From contig JBQKHY010000004.1 in assembly GCA_052118065.1 (NCBI GenBank), positions 55,947-119,946 on the forward strand: a stretch of DNA of 64,000 nt, in the 5' to 3' direction. Position 1 is the stretch's first letter; each line of letters begins with the position of its first letter. Positions 17,566-26,081 of this stretch are shown here, piece by piece. Origin of the DNA: Ruminococcoides sp052118065. GTDB taxonomy: Bacteria > Bacillota > Clostridia > Oscillospirales > Acutalibacteraceae. The notes beneath the pieces were generated by a model that was not told the origin of the DNA, made no database searches, and saw nothing but the letters and a program-made list of their open reading frames with translations. The translations under genes were made by a program, and so were the position numbers.

Positions 17566-18051
17566 TTGAAAAAATTAGTAACAATTTTACTGGCAGGCTT
17601 AATGTGTGGTGCAATTCTTGCAGGTTGTGGAAATAGCGAAGACCCTAAGCAAGTACTTCAAGGATACAGTGGCAATGAATCTTATTCTGATGGTGATGAG
17701 ACTTCCACTCAACAAGACTTTAGTATATACACTTACGACAAAAGTTATGACAGTAAGTTTAGCAAAGATGAAAATTATACAAAGGTTACTTCTAAAAACA
17801 AGGAAGATATTACCGGTTATTTTCAGGACTTTGACACTTGGGGTACTACAAGTTCCTTTAGTGACAATTATAACTTTAAAACCGATATGATTACTGATGG
17901 TGACTACTACTGTATAGCTGATGAAAAGGTTAATATAAGCTCAGTTGGTCAAAGAAAAGCAGTTAAAATTTATCACAGATATTCAGTTTATTTTTACGAT
18001 ACTAAAAGTCATACACTTTACTACATTCACAATGACCTTAACGAAAGTTAA
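17566..18051 (+). CDS. Small lipoprotein of unknown function
   Basis: A 161-residue secreted lipoprotein. The N-terminus MKKLVTILLAGLMCGAILAGC is a lipoprotein signal with lipobox LAGC. The mature part starts with a polar, serine/aspartate-rich linker and then a compact domain with several Tyr and Asp residues (ISSVGQRKAVKIYHRYSVYFYD). I do not recognise the domain. The start is TTG at 17566 because AGGAGG lies at 17553-17558; the ATG at 17533 is at the promoter edge and has no ribosome-binding site. It converges on the queuosine transporter gene. Confidence 0.75.
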   Translation: MKKLVTILLAGLMCGAILAGCGNSEDPKQVLQGYSGNESYSDGDETSTQQDFSIYTYDKSYDSKFSKDENYTKVTSKNKEDITGYFQDFDTWGTTSSFSDNYNFKTDMITDGDYYCIADEKVNISSVGQRKAVKIYHRYSVYFYDTKSHTLYYIHNDLNES

Positions 18052-18076
18052 TTAAAAATTAATTAAAAACAACAGT

Positions 18077-18105
18077 GCCCTTATAGGAATAAAACCTATA
18101 AGGGC
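18077..18105. terminator. Bidirectional terminator between convergent genes
   Basis: An 11-bp perfect stem GCCCTTATAGG / CCTATAAGGGC with a 7-nt loop lies between the ends of the lipoprotein and transporter genes. T-rich sequence follows on the plus strand (TACTTTTAT), with a weaker run on the minus side. Confidence 0.75.
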
Positions 18106-18122
18106 TACTTTTATATCTGAAA

Positions 18123-18842
18123 TTAATGTGCAATAGAAGTTAATTTTCTGTCTTTTCTTTCTTTAATTAATCTTGCAAAATATACAAATGGTGTATCACA
18201 TAGACTGGTAACAATATAAATAACATAGCTTGAAATCATAATGCTAAATAATGTACCGATTTCATATGTACCCCAGAAAGCAAAGATTGTAAATAAAGCA
18301 GTATTTAGAATTTGAGAAATCAGAGTTGAACCATTGTTACGAACCCATAAGAATCTTCTCTTATCACCAAAATGCTTTTCGGTAAATCTCCACCACAAAT
18401 GATAAAGCTGAACATCAATTAACTGAGAAATTGCATATACAACTAATGAAGAAATCATCATTCTTGGTGTATTTGAGAATACTGCTGTAATTGATGGCAT
18501 TACCCAGTCAGACTCTGATGGAGTATATAGCATCCAGCTTTGTGTCATACAAATAAAGAATACTGATGTAAACACACCAATCCATACTGCTTTGTTTGCC
18601 TCTTTCTTACCTTCTGTTTCACTGAGAATATCTGTTACAAGGAATGTTACTGCAAAGAATACATTACCCAGAGTTTGTTCCATACCAAAGGCTCTAATCA
18701 TAATAAGTGCCTCAATATTTGCAGTAATTGTTGCAATAACTGTTACTGCATAAAGACCGGCTTTACCAAAGAAATTATATGCAAATAATGCACCACCAAA
18801 AATAAACAGTAGTGAACCTACCAGTAATAAATCATTAATCAT
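18123..18842 (-). CDS. Queuosine precursor transporter (YhhQ/VUT family)
   Basis: Integral membrane importer of queuosine precursors; 239 residues and about six or seven membrane segments. The family sequence is recognisable in ATITANIEALIMIRAFGMEQTLGNVFF, the DILSETEGKKEANKAVWIG segment and VYAISQLIDVQLYHLWW. The start at 18842 overlaps the upstream stop codon by 8 nt, with GTGAGGA inside the upstream gene, so it is translationally coupled to the radical SAM gene. Both sit behind the leader at 19601-19700. Confidence 0.85.
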   Translation of the reverse strand: MINDLLLVGSLLFIFGGALFAYNFFGKAGLYAVTVIATITANIEALIMIRAFGMEQTLGNVFFAVTFLVTDILSETEGKKEANKAVWIGVFTSVFFICMTQSWMLYTPSESDWVMPSITAVFSNTPRMMISSLVVYAISQLIDVQLYHLWWRFTEKHFGDKRRFLWVRNNGSTLISQILNTALFTIFAFWGTYEIGTLFSIMISSYVIYIVTSLCDTPFVYFARLIKERKDRKLTSIAH

Positions 18843-19560
18843 TTGTTTGTTCCTCACTTTCTCCACCAACACCAAAGTCGGTATTTTTCATTAAAATATC
18901 TACCCTATCGTTACCAATATAATTTGGTGCAATTTTTTCTGCAAATACTTTGATAACTAATTTGTCAGGTTTCACATTAGTTGTGTTATCATTCATAATA
19001 TTTACACAAACTCTGTCAAAGTACTTTAAACCTGTTTCAATATCATTTTTCATAGAATTTTCTGTTTGACCTGTTAAGCCAAAGAGCAAACAAACTTCAT
19101 CTGCATATGTTCTTATTTTTTCAGGTGTTGACTTACCAAAACCTTTTTTCATTACATTTTCTCTATAATCAACATCAAAGGTTTCAACACCTGTTTTTAT
19201 TCTTACATTAATATTATGTTCTTTGAACTTTTCCTTTAATGCAGGAACTTCTCTGTGATGAATATAGTGACATTCAAAATGTACTGTAGAAATATTCTTT
19301 TCTTCACAAGTTTTGATAATCAAATCCATAGTCTTGTTATCTAAGTCACAAAAACTACCGGAATTAATAACTTCCAGCTTATTATAAATACCTGTAACCT
19401 TAGATAGCACCTGTGCATTTAGATTATAGTTTTCCTCTTCATCAAGACAATAGTCAAGATGATAGTCGCAAAATGTACATCGTTTCCACTTGCAACCACT
19501 ACCTCGTAATAAAACAATTTCACGAGGGTTTTTGTCCTTTAAGACACTGTACCTTTCCAT
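18835..19560 (-). CDS. Radical SAM protein, candidate queuine lyase (QueL-like)
   Basis: A 241-residue radical SAM enzyme. The cluster cysteines are C23, C28 and C31 in GCKWKRCTFCDYH, a CX4CX2C spacing rather than the usual CX3CX2C. No other large domain is visible. It is translationally coupled to a queuosine precursor transporter, and in Clostridioides difficile a radical SAM enzyme, QueL, with such a transporter salvages queuine from queuosine products. The assignment to queuine salvage therefore rests mainly on context. AGGGAGG precedes the ATG. Confidence 0.65.
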   Translation of the reverse strand: MERYSVLKDKNPREIVLLRGSGCKWKRCTFCDYHLDYCLDEEENYNLNAQVLSKVTGIYNKLEVINSGSFCDLDNKTMDLIIKTCEEKNISTVHFECHYIHHREVPALKEKFKEHNINVRIKTGVETFDVDYRENVMKKGFGKSTPEKIRTYADEVCLLFGLTGQTENSMKNDIETGLKYFDRVCVNIMNDNTTNVKPDKLVIKVFAEKIAPNYIGNDRVDILMKNTDFGVGGESEEQTND

Positions 19561-19600
19561 ATTTCCTCCCTAAAATAACGGAACAGCAAAAATAAAAAAT

Positions 19601-19700
19601 GGGCATAGTTATACTACGCCCAAAGTCAATAAAATTATTATTGCTAAAGTCCGTAGTTTTGTTTATCGTCAGGATGGTCACGAACTGACGGGCAAAAGCC
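19601..19700 (-). promoter_or_regulatory. Attenuator-type leader, candidate preQ1-class riboswitch
   Basis: Between the promoter and the radical SAM gene the RNA has an aptamer-like 5' part (hairpin CGTCAG / CTGACG) and a strong terminator, GGGCGTAGT / ACTATGCCC followed by ATTTTTT (19601-19621). The sequence ACTACG (19652-19657, read on the minus strand) is complementary to CGTAGT in the terminator's 5' arm, so an antiterminator is possible. GCCC upstream could also pair with GGGC. I cannot match it to a known preQ1 class by eye. Confidence 0.6.
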
Positions 19701-19707
19701 AAGAAGT

Positions 19708-19736
19708 ATTATACAACAAGATATAAGGTTTTTCAA
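19708..19736 (-). promoter_or_regulatory. Promoter of the queuosine salvage operon
   Basis: On the minus strand TTGAAA (19731-19736), 17 nt, TATAAT (19708-19713). Transcription would start near 19701. Confidence 0.8.
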
Positions 19737-19752
19737 GTATTTTACAAAAAAA

Positions 19753-19780
19753 ATGGGTTGAAGTTTTCACCTCAACCCAT
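19753..19780 (-). terminator. Terminator of the purine permease gene
   Basis: ATGGGTTGA / TCAACCCAT stem followed on the minus strand by a run of eight T. Confidence 0.85.
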
Positions 19781-19797
19781 AGAATGTTTATAATTTA

Positions 19798-21192
19798 TCA
19801 GGAAGAAATTCCCAAGATAAGTGTAACTATACGAAGTACAAATAGACCAAATGCTACCCACATAACTGGGTGAATGTCTTTAATCTTACCTGTAACAACC
19901 TTTAGGATAACCCATGATAGGATACCGAACATAATACCTGTTGCAATTGAATATGCAAATGGCATCATAATGATAGCTAAGAAACCACCAACTGTATCAG
20001 CAATATCTGTGTTGAAGTCCATCTTTGTAATGTTCTTTAGCATTAATAGACCAACAAATACAAGAGCAGGAGCAGTTGCAAATGATGGAATAGCTAGAAA
20101 GATTGGATATAGTGGAAGTGCTAGTAAAAATAGGATTGCAGAAGTAAAAGCAGTAAGACCTGTTCTACCACCTTCAGCAACACCTGTAGTTGATTCTACA
20201 TAAGATGTAACTGTTGATGTACCTAGACAAGCACCTGCACAAGTACCAAGAGCATCAGCCATTAAAGCTCTACCAACTCTAGGTAGTTCGCCCTTTTCGT
20301 TAAGTAGCTTACCTTCCTGAGCAACACCGATTAGAGTACCAACTGTATCAAATAGGTCAACAAATAGGAATGCAAATACGATAACTGCAAAGTTAACAAC
20401 ATTTGATGCTACATAACCAAAATCAAAGTGGAATGCAAGTTTTGAACCCATATCTGCTACAGGACCAAATACATGGTAGTTAGAGAAATCAGGAATTAGT
20501 GAAGTACCATCGTACCAACCTGTTAACTGAGCAATAATGCCAAGTACCCAAGTAGCTAGAATACCGATAAGGATTGAACCCTTAACCTTGAAATGCCATA
20601 AAGCAGCAACAATTAATAGACCAACTAAAGCAAGTACTACAGGAGCTGAACCTAGGTCACCTAGCTTTACAAGTGTTGATGACTGAACTGCCTTACCATC
20701 ATAGTAAGCATCAGTTGTAACAACACCGGCACCCTTTAGACCAACAATAGTAATGAAAAGACCGATACCTGCTGAGATACCATGCTTTAGGTTTGCAGGA
20801 ACTTTGTTTACCAAAGTTTCTCTAAACTTAAAGATAGAAAGGATAATAAAGATAATACCTTCTACTAGGATTGCAGTTAGTGCAACCTGCCAAGGGTTTG
20901 TGATACCCTGTTCTGCTAACTGAGGAACTACTGTGTATGCAAAGTAAGCATTAAGTCCCATACCGGAAGCAAGTGCTACAGGATAGTTAGCGAAGAATGC
21001 CATAATTAATGTAGCGAAAGCAGCAGAAACTGCTGTAGCTGCAAAAACAGCACTCTGGTCCATTCCTGCTGCTGACAAAATACTTGGGTTAACTGCCAAG
21101 ATATAAGCCATAGCAAGGAAAGTTGTGACACCGGCAATAATTTCAGTTCTTACTGTAGTGCCATTTTCTTTGAGTTTGAATAGTTTTTCCAT
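19798..21192 (-). CDS. NCS2-family purine (guanine/hypoxanthine) permease
   Basis: Proton-linked nucleobase importer of the AzgA/PbuG branch of NCS2, 464 residues with about 12-14 membrane segments. Family sequence includes TEIIAGVTTFLAMAYILAVNP near the N-terminus, ASGMGLNAYFAYTVV, VDLFDTVGTLIGVA and ALGTCAGACLGTSTVTSYVES. These segments form the substrate site region in the family. It has its own terminator. I looked for a purine riboswitch in the 140 nt upstream and saw none. Whether adenine or guanine/hypoxanthine is preferred cannot be read here. Confidence 0.9.
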   Translation of the reverse strand: MEKLFKLKENGTTVRTEIIAGVTTFLAMAYILAVNPSILSAAGMDQSAVFAATAVSAAFATLIMAFFANYPVALASGMGLNAYFAYTVVPQLAEQGITNPWQVALTAILVEGIIFIILSIFKFRETLVNKVPANLKHGISAGIGLFITIVGLKGAGVVTTDAYYDGKAVQSSTLVKLGDLGSAPVVLALVGLLIVAALWHFKVKGSILIGILATWVLGIIAQLTGWYDGTSLIPDFSNYHVFGPVADMGSKLAFHFDFGYVASNVVNFAVIVFAFLFVDLFDTVGTLIGVAQEGKLLNEKGELPRVGRALMADALGTCAGACLGTSTVTSYVESTTGVAEGGRTGLTAFTSAILFLLALPLYPIFLAIPSFATAPALVFVGLLMLKNITKMDFNTDIADTVGGFLAIIMMPFAYSIATGIMFGILSWVILKVVTGKIKDIHPVMWVAFGLFVLRIVTLILGISS

Positions 21193-21322
21193 GTTCTACT
21201 CGCGTATGAATTAAATCATACTACCCCTTTCATAAAAATATTGTTTATAGAAAACACAATATACATTTTAATACATTATTGAGGTAAAAAGCAAGTAGAA
21301 AAATAAACAAAATAAATAGTTA

Positions 21323-21352
21323 TTGACGAAGTTTATTGCTTTTTGTTACAAT
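21323..21352 (+). promoter_or_regulatory. Promoter of the lipoprotein esterase gene
   Basis: TTGACG (21323-21328), 18 nt, TACAAT (21347-21352). It overlaps the upstream in-frame ATG and so supports the start at 21375. Confidence 0.65.
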
Positions 21353-21374
21353 GGAACAGAGGGGCTTGATAAAA

Positions 21375-22571
21375 ATGAGGAAAATATTAGCAATACTACT
21401 TATTTTACCAACTATTATGGGATTATTTGGTTGTAGTAATCAAAATAATTCCGTCAGTAAGGAGGAAAAAATGACTATCAAAAATCCACATACCATTTAT
21501 ATTAGAGAGTCATATTCTGACAAAATCGAAGCAATCTTTTCCAGCACAACAAGTAAAGAAACTGAAGAAGTAAATCTAAAGAGAATAAAGTCAAGTGATG
21601 ACTACAACACATACAGTTGTACAGGTGACTACAAAAAATATGACAGAGTTATGTTTATAGGTGATGATACTGACAAATCAATGGTTCTTGTATTTAACAA
21701 ATATGTAAGTGGTTATCACCTAGAAGCCGGTAGTTCAGAAGGTAATGTTGGTATTCCATTTGTATATGACGAAAAAGAAGAAGATGCAAAATATGAAACA
21801 GTATCTTTAAAGTATAATAAAGATAAAGAGAAAAACATTTTCATTTACACACCTAAGGGATATGATAAAAATGACAAGAATAAAAAGTATTCTGTTATTT
21901 ATATGTGTGACGGTCAAAATCTTTTTGATAAACTTTCTACTGATAAAGGTTGTTGGAATGTTGCTGAAAGTGTAAATTCTATGATGAAGAACAGTGACAA
22001 CAACTGTATTGTAGTTGGTATTGATAACGGTGACGGTAACAGAGATAATGAACTTACTCCTAATATTGGTGAAATCAGAGAGGATCAAAAGTCTTTAGGT
22101 GATTTTGAAAATGGTACAGGCAAGGAATTCTCAGACTTTGTTGTAAATACCGTTATGAAATACATCAACAAAAATTACAACACTTATACAGATAAAGAAC
22201 ATACTGCTGTATGTGGTAGTTCTTCCGGTGGACTTGAGGCTTTTTATATTGGTATGGAACACAGTGATAAGTTCAGTTCTATCGGTGCATTGTCCCCTGC
22301 CTTTCTGCTATTTAATGAAAATACATGGAACAAATATTTAAAAGGACTTGATTTTAAGGGTAACTATCCCCTAATTTATATGTATAACGGTGATGGTGAT
22401 GAACTTGAGTCAATGCTACTGACTGATACTGAGAATATGATTAAGTATCTTGAAAATATAAATTATCCTAAGGATAAAATCATATTTAAGGAATACAAAA
22501 AGGCTTGTCACAATGAACATTTTTGGAGAAGTATCTTCCCTGAATTTTTGTATTACACATTTAATAAGTAA
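21375..22571 (+). CDS. Lipoprotein esterase, alpha/beta hydrolase (Esterase D-like)
   Basis: A surface-anchored hydrolase of 398 residues. The N-terminus MRKILAILLILPTIMGLFGC is a lipoprotein signal with the cysteine in LFGC. A small beta-rich N-terminal part is followed by an alpha/beta hydrolase of the putative esterase family (Fes/IroE/feruloyl-esterase type). The nucleophile motif is GSSSGG, VIYMCDGQNLFD is the typical early strand, and CHNEHFW is the catalytic histidine region. Substrates could be acyl or feruloyl groups of plant glycans, but this is inference. AGAGGGG precedes the ATG at 21375. Confidence 0.82.
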   Translation: MRKILAILLILPTIMGLFGCSNQNNSVSKEEKMTIKNPHTIYIRESYSDKIEAIFSSTTSKETEEVNLKRIKSSDDYNTYSCTGDYKKYDRVMFIGDDTDKSMVLVFNKYVSGYHLEAGSSEGNVGIPFVYDEKEEDAKYETVSLKYNKDKEKNIFIYTPKGYDKNDKNKKYSVIYMCDGQNLFDKLSTDKGCWNVAESVNSMMKNSDNNCIVVGIDNGDGNRDNELTPNIGEIREDQKSLGDFENGTGKEFSDFVVNTVMKYINKNYNTYTDKEHTAVCGSSSGGLEAFYIGMEHSDKFSSIGALSPAFLLFNENTWNKYLKGLDFKGNYPLIYMYNGDGDELESMLLTDTENMIKYLENINYPKDKIIFKEYKKACHNEHFWRSIFPEFLYYTFNK

Positions 22572-22611
22572 TAAAGTGGAAAACAAAAATCCTAAAAGTT
22601 ACAAAAAACTA

Positions 22612-22640
22612 TTGACAAAAGTTTTTGATAAGAATAAAAT
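22612..22640 (+). promoter_or_regulatory. Promoter of the ilvA-ridA operon
   Basis: TTGACA (22612-22617), 17 nt, TAAAAT (22635-22640), directly upstream of the T-box leader. Confidence 0.8.
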
Positions 22641-22652
22641 ATGATTGAAAAG

Positions 22653-22900
22653 CAAGGATAGGGACAGTACATGAAGTACTTTTCTTCAGAGAGTTATCGG
22701 TTGGTGAAAGATAACGAAAAGTTTCATAGTAAATCACCCTTGAGCTGACATCTGAAATTTAGTAAGAGAGTTCGTATGTTCTGCGTTAAAGAATAGTACA
22801 TAGTGGTGTATGAATTAAGTGATTGCTTTTTTGCAATAAAAAGAGTGGTACCACGGAGATTATGGTCTTCGTCTCTTTATGGGACGAAGGCTTTTTTATT
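22653..22900 (+). promoter_or_regulatory. T-box leader of ilvA, likely tRNA-Ile specific
   Basis: A complete T-box leader. Stem I is closed by CAAGG (22653-22657) and CCTTG. It has the AGAGAG and GGTTGGTG distal motifs, a candidate specifier ATC at 22733-22735 followed by A, and the T-box sequence TGGTACCACGG at 22846-22856. The terminator (22867-22889, CTTCGTCTC / GGGACGAAG) ends in TTTTTT. Uncharged tRNA binding favours the antiterminator. An isoleucine specifier fits a threonine deaminase gene. Confidence 0.92.
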
Positions 22901-22923
22901 TTTATGGAATAGAGGTTATTAAA

Positions 22924-24117
22924 ATGTTGACATTAGACAAAATCTATCACGCTTCTCATGTATTGAAGAATGTTGTTAGAGAAACAAAGCTTGTTGAAGC
23001 TCCAAAAATCAATCCTGAATGTGAAGTTTATCTAAAGCCTGAATGTTTACAGCTTACAGGTTCATTTAAGCTAAGAGGTTCAGGTTATATGATTTCTCAG
23101 CTAAGTGATGAAGAAAAGGCACATGGTGTTATTGCTTGTTCTGCCGGCAACCATGCACAGGGTGTTGCACTTGCAGCTACTAAGTATGGCATTAAGTCTT
23201 TAATCTGCTTACCTGATGGTGCTCCTATTTCTAAGGTAGAGGCTACTAAGAACTACGGTGCAGAAGTTTGTATGGTTAAGGGCGTATATGATGACGCTTA
23301 TGCAAAGGCTATTGAACTAAGAGATAAATGTGGTTATACATTTGTTCATCCATTTGACGATATTAATGTTATTGCCGGTCAAGGTACTATTGGTCTTGAA
23401 ATTATGGAAGAAATGTCCGATGTTGACGCCATTGTTGTACCAATCGGTGGTGGTGGTCTAATTAGTGGTGTTGCATTTGCTGCTAAGAAGTTAAATCCAA
23501 ATATTAAGGTTTATGGTGTTCAGGCTGCCGGTGCACCATCAATGTACAACTCAATTAAGGAAGGTAAAATCATTAAGCTTGATTCTGTTAATACAATTGC
23601 TGACGGTATTAAGGTTATGGAACCCGGTGAAAATACATTTAAGTTAGTTTCAGAATATGTTGATGAAATTGTTACAGTAACTGAGGATGAAATTTCTTCT
23701 GCTATTCTTGCACTTATCGAACAACAAAAAATGATTGCTGAAGGTGCAGGTGCAGTTTCTGTTGCTGCAGTAATGTTCAACAAGATACCTGTTAAGGGTA
23801 AGAAAGTTGTTTGTGTTGTTTCAGGTGGTAATATTGATGTTACTATACTATCAAGAGTTATCAAGAGAGGTCTTATGAACACAGGCAGAAGCGCTTCCCT
23901 ATGTATTGAACTTATGGATAAACCTGGTCAGCTGGAAATGGTTAGTAAGATTATTGCTGATTGTGGTGGTAATGTTATTTCTGTTCATCACGAAAGAGCA
24001 AGTGAAATTGCCGACATTAACGGTTGTTACCTAAGACTTGTTCTTGAAACAAAGAACTTCGACCATATTGCAATGATTGAAAAATCATTAAAAGATAATG
24101 GCTTTAAGCTAGTATAA
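22924..24117 (+). CDS. ilvA: Threonine ammonia-lyase with ACT domain
   Basis: PLP enzyme that deaminates threonine to 2-oxobutanoate, the first step to isoleucine. It has 397 residues: catalytic domain to about 320, with PLP lysine Lys49 in SFKLRG and the phosphate-binding GGGGLISG, then a C-terminal ACT regulatory domain starting near SLCIELMDKPGQLEM. This is the short one-ACT form. The T-box upstream and the neighbouring ridA favour a biosynthetic role. ATG 22924 has AGAGG upstream; the longer frame would start inside the terminator. Confidence 0.93.
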   Translation: MLTLDKIYHASHVLKNVVRETKLVEAPKINPECEVYLKPECLQLTGSFKLRGSGYMISQLSDEEKAHGVIACSAGNHAQGVALAATKYGIKSLICLPDGAPISKVEATKNYGAEVCMVKGVYDDAYAKAIELRDKCGYTFVHPFDDINVIAGQGTIGLEIMEEMSDVDAIVVPIGGGGLISGVAFAAKKLNPNIKVYGVQAAGAPSMYNSIKEGKIIKLDSVNTIADGIKVMEPGENTFKLVSEYVDEIVTVTEDEISSAILALIEQQKMIAEGAGAVSVAAVMFNKIPVKGKKVVCVVSGGNIDVTILSRVIKRGLMNTGRSASLCIELMDKPGQLEMVSKIIADCGGNVISVHHERASEIADINGCYLRLVLETKNFDHIAMIEKSLKDNGFKLV

Positions 24118-24141
24118 TTTACATATAAAGGAGTAATCAAA

Positions 24142-24516
24142 ATGAGTGAAAAAGTTTACACAAAAAATGCACCTGATGCTATTGGTCCATATTCACAAGC
24201 AGTAAAAACAGGCAACCTAGTATTAACTTCAGGTCAGATTGCTATTAACCCTTCTAGTGGTAATGTAGAAGCTACTACTATTGAAGAACAAACTCATCAG
24301 GTTTGTAAGAACCTAAAGGCTGTTCTTGAAGAAGCAGGTACTTCCCTAGACAAAGTTGTTAAGACTGTATGTTTCCTAAAGAATATGGAAGACTTCGGTG
24401 CTTTCAACGGTATTTACGGTGAATACTTTACTGAAAAACCGGCTCGTTCTTGTGTTGCTGTAAAACAGCTACCTAAGGATGTTTTGGTTGAAGTTGAAGT
24501 TATTGCTGAACTATAA
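24142..24516 (+). CDS. ridA: RidA-family enamine/imine deaminase
   Basis: A 124-residue protein of the YjgF/YER057c/UK114 family that hydrolyses reactive enamine and imine intermediates, notably the 2-aminocrotonate released by IlvA. Family features are APDAIGPYSQAV at the start, LVLTSGQI, and the active-site arginine in KPARSCVAVKQLP. It lies 24 nt downstream of ilvA and thus in the same T-box-controlled operon, so the enzyme that removes the toxic by-product is made together with its source. AAAGGAG precedes the ATG. Confidence 0.95.
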   Translation: MSEKVYTKNAPDAIGPYSQAVKTGNLVLTSGQIAINPSSGNVEATTIEEQTHQVCKNLKAVLEEAGTSLDKVVKTVCFLKNMEDFGAFNGIYGEYFTEKPARSCVAVKQLPKDVLVEVEVIAEL

Positions 24517-24538
24517 TAATTAATCTCTATTCACATAG

Positions 24539-24561
24539 CTGTCTACCGTAATGGTAGGCAG
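24539..24561 (+). terminator. Terminator of ilvA-ridA
   Basis: CTGTCTACC / GGTAGGCAG stem (one G-U), 5-nt loop, followed by TTTTCTTTT. Confidence 0.85.
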
Positions 24562-24687
24562 TTTTTCTTTTGTTAAATATAGATTATACCTTATTAAATT
24601 AAAGATATATCCTTATCATATAATTGATATTTATTACATAGAATTGTAAAGTGTAAGAAAAAATTTTATAAAATTTATATATAGGTC

Positions 24688-24716
24688 TTGATATTTTAGA
24701 CAAAAGGTTTTATAAT
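24688..24716 (+). promoter_or_regulatory. Promoter of the iron alcohol dehydrogenase gene
   Basis: TTGATA (24688-24693), 17 nt, TATAAT (24711-24716). It leaves a 5' leader of about 70 nt. Confidence 0.7.
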
Positions 24717-24792
24717 GTTAATAAATAATTGTTAAGAATATCAATTATGACAAAGCAAAAAATTATATTTAATATAAATGGAGGTAATTAAA

Positions 24793-26010
24793 ATGGCAAG
24801 ATTTACTCTTCCAAGAGATCTTTATCACGGTAAAGGAGCTCTTGAAGCACTAAAAGATTTTAAAGGTAAGAAAGCTATCGTATGCGTAGGTGGCGGTAGT
24901 ATGAAACGCTTTGGTTTCTTAGACAAGGCAGTTTCTTACCTAGAAGAAGCAGGTATGGAAGTTAAGCTATTTGAAGGTATCGAACCTGACCCATCAGTTG
25001 AAACTGTTATGAAGGGTGCTCAGGTTATGCTTGACTTTGAACCAGACTGGATTGTTGCAATGGGTGGTGGCTCACCAATTGATGCTGCAAAGGCAATGTG
25101 GATTAAGTATGAATATCCTGACATTAGTTTTGAAGACATGTGCAAGGTATTCGGTATTCCTAGTCTAAGAAAGAAAGCACATTTCTGTGCTATTTCTTCA
25201 ACATCAGGTACTGCTACAGAAGTTACAGCATTCTCAATTATTACAGACTACTCAAAGGGTATTAAGTATCCTATTGCTGACTTTGAGATTACACCTGATG
25301 TAGCTATTGTTGACCCTGACCTAGCAGAAACAATGCCTAAGAAGTTAGTTGCTCATACAGGTATGGACGCTATGACACATGCTATTGAAGCATATGTTTC
25401 TACTGCTAACTGTGACTACACAGACCCTCTTGCTCTACACGCAATTAAGATGATTCAGAGTGACCTAATCGGTTCTTACAATGGGGATATGGAAAAGAGA
25501 GACAATATGCACAATGCTCAGTGTCTTGCAGGTATGGCATTCTCAAATGCTCTACTAGGTATTGTTCACTCAATGGCACATAAGACAGGTGCTGCTTTTG
25601 CTGACTATGGTGCACATATTATTCACGGTGCAGCTAATGCTATGTATCTACCAAAGGTTATTGCATTTAATGCAAAGAATGAAACAGCTGCTGAAAGATA
25701 CGGTCAGATTGCTGACTTTATGCACCTTGGCGGTGACTCACTTGATGAAAAGATTTCTCTACTTATTGACCATCTAAGAGGTATGAATGATGAACTAAAC
25801 ATTCCTCATTGCATCAAGAACTATGGTCCTGACTCATATCCAACAGAACAGGGCTTTGTACCTGAAGATGTATTCCTAGAAAGACTACCTGAAATTGCAA
25901 AGAATGCTATTGCTGATGCTTGTACAGGTTCTAACCCTCGTATTCCTACTCAGGAAGAAATGGAAAAACTTCTCAAGTGCTGTTATTATGATACAGAAGT
26001 AGATTTCTAA
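24793..26010 (+). CDS. Iron-containing alcohol dehydrogenase
   Basis: A group III Fe-dependent alcohol dehydrogenase of 405 residues, cytosolic, NAD(P)H-dependent. The Rossmann-like half carries GGGSMKRFG and the family motif GGGSPIDAAKAM. The iron ligands are in GMDAMTHAIEAY and in the HSMAHKTGA and IIHGAANA segments. It resembles the C-terminal half of AdhE and butanol dehydrogenases, so it may reduce acetaldehyde or similar aldehydes to regenerate NAD. Dense use of CTA for leucine suggests high expression. GGAGGTAATTAAA precedes the ATG at 24793. Confidence 0.92.
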   Translation: MARFTLPRDLYHGKGALEALKDFKGKKAIVCVGGGSMKRFGFLDKAVSYLEEAGMEVKLFEGIEPDPSVETVMKGAQVMLDFEPDWIVAMGGGSPIDAAKAMWIKYEYPDISFEDMCKVFGIPSLRKKAHFCAISSTSGTATEVTAFSIITDYSKGIKYPIADFEITPDVAIVDPDLAETMPKKLVAHTGMDAMTHAIEAYVSTANCDYTDPLALHAIKMIQSDLIGSYNGDMEKRDNMHNAQCLAGMAFSNALLGIVHSMAHKTGAAFADYGAHIIHGAANAMYLPKVIAFNAKNETAAERYGQIADFMHLGGDSLDEKISLLIDHLRGMNDELNIPHCIKNYGPDSYPTEQGFVPEDVFLERLPEIAKNAIADACTGSNPRIPTQEEMEKLLKCCYYDTEVDF

Positions 26011-26029
26011 TTTTATAACACATACTATA

Positions 26030-26057
26030 AAAGGCTATTACAATAGTAATAGCCTTT
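26030..26057 (+). terminator. Terminator of the alcohol dehydrogenase gene
   Basis: An 11-bp perfect stem AAAGGCTATTA / TAATAGCCTTT ends in TTTTTTCTT. It lies only 25 nt before the next start codon. Confidence 0.85.
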
Positions 26058-26081
26058 TTTCTTGAAAGAAAGGCAATTGTT

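Noticed and set aside
21193..21335. Purine riboswitch upstream of the purine permease
   Set aside because: The conserved purine aptamer core and paired arms are not visible in the 140-nt leader.
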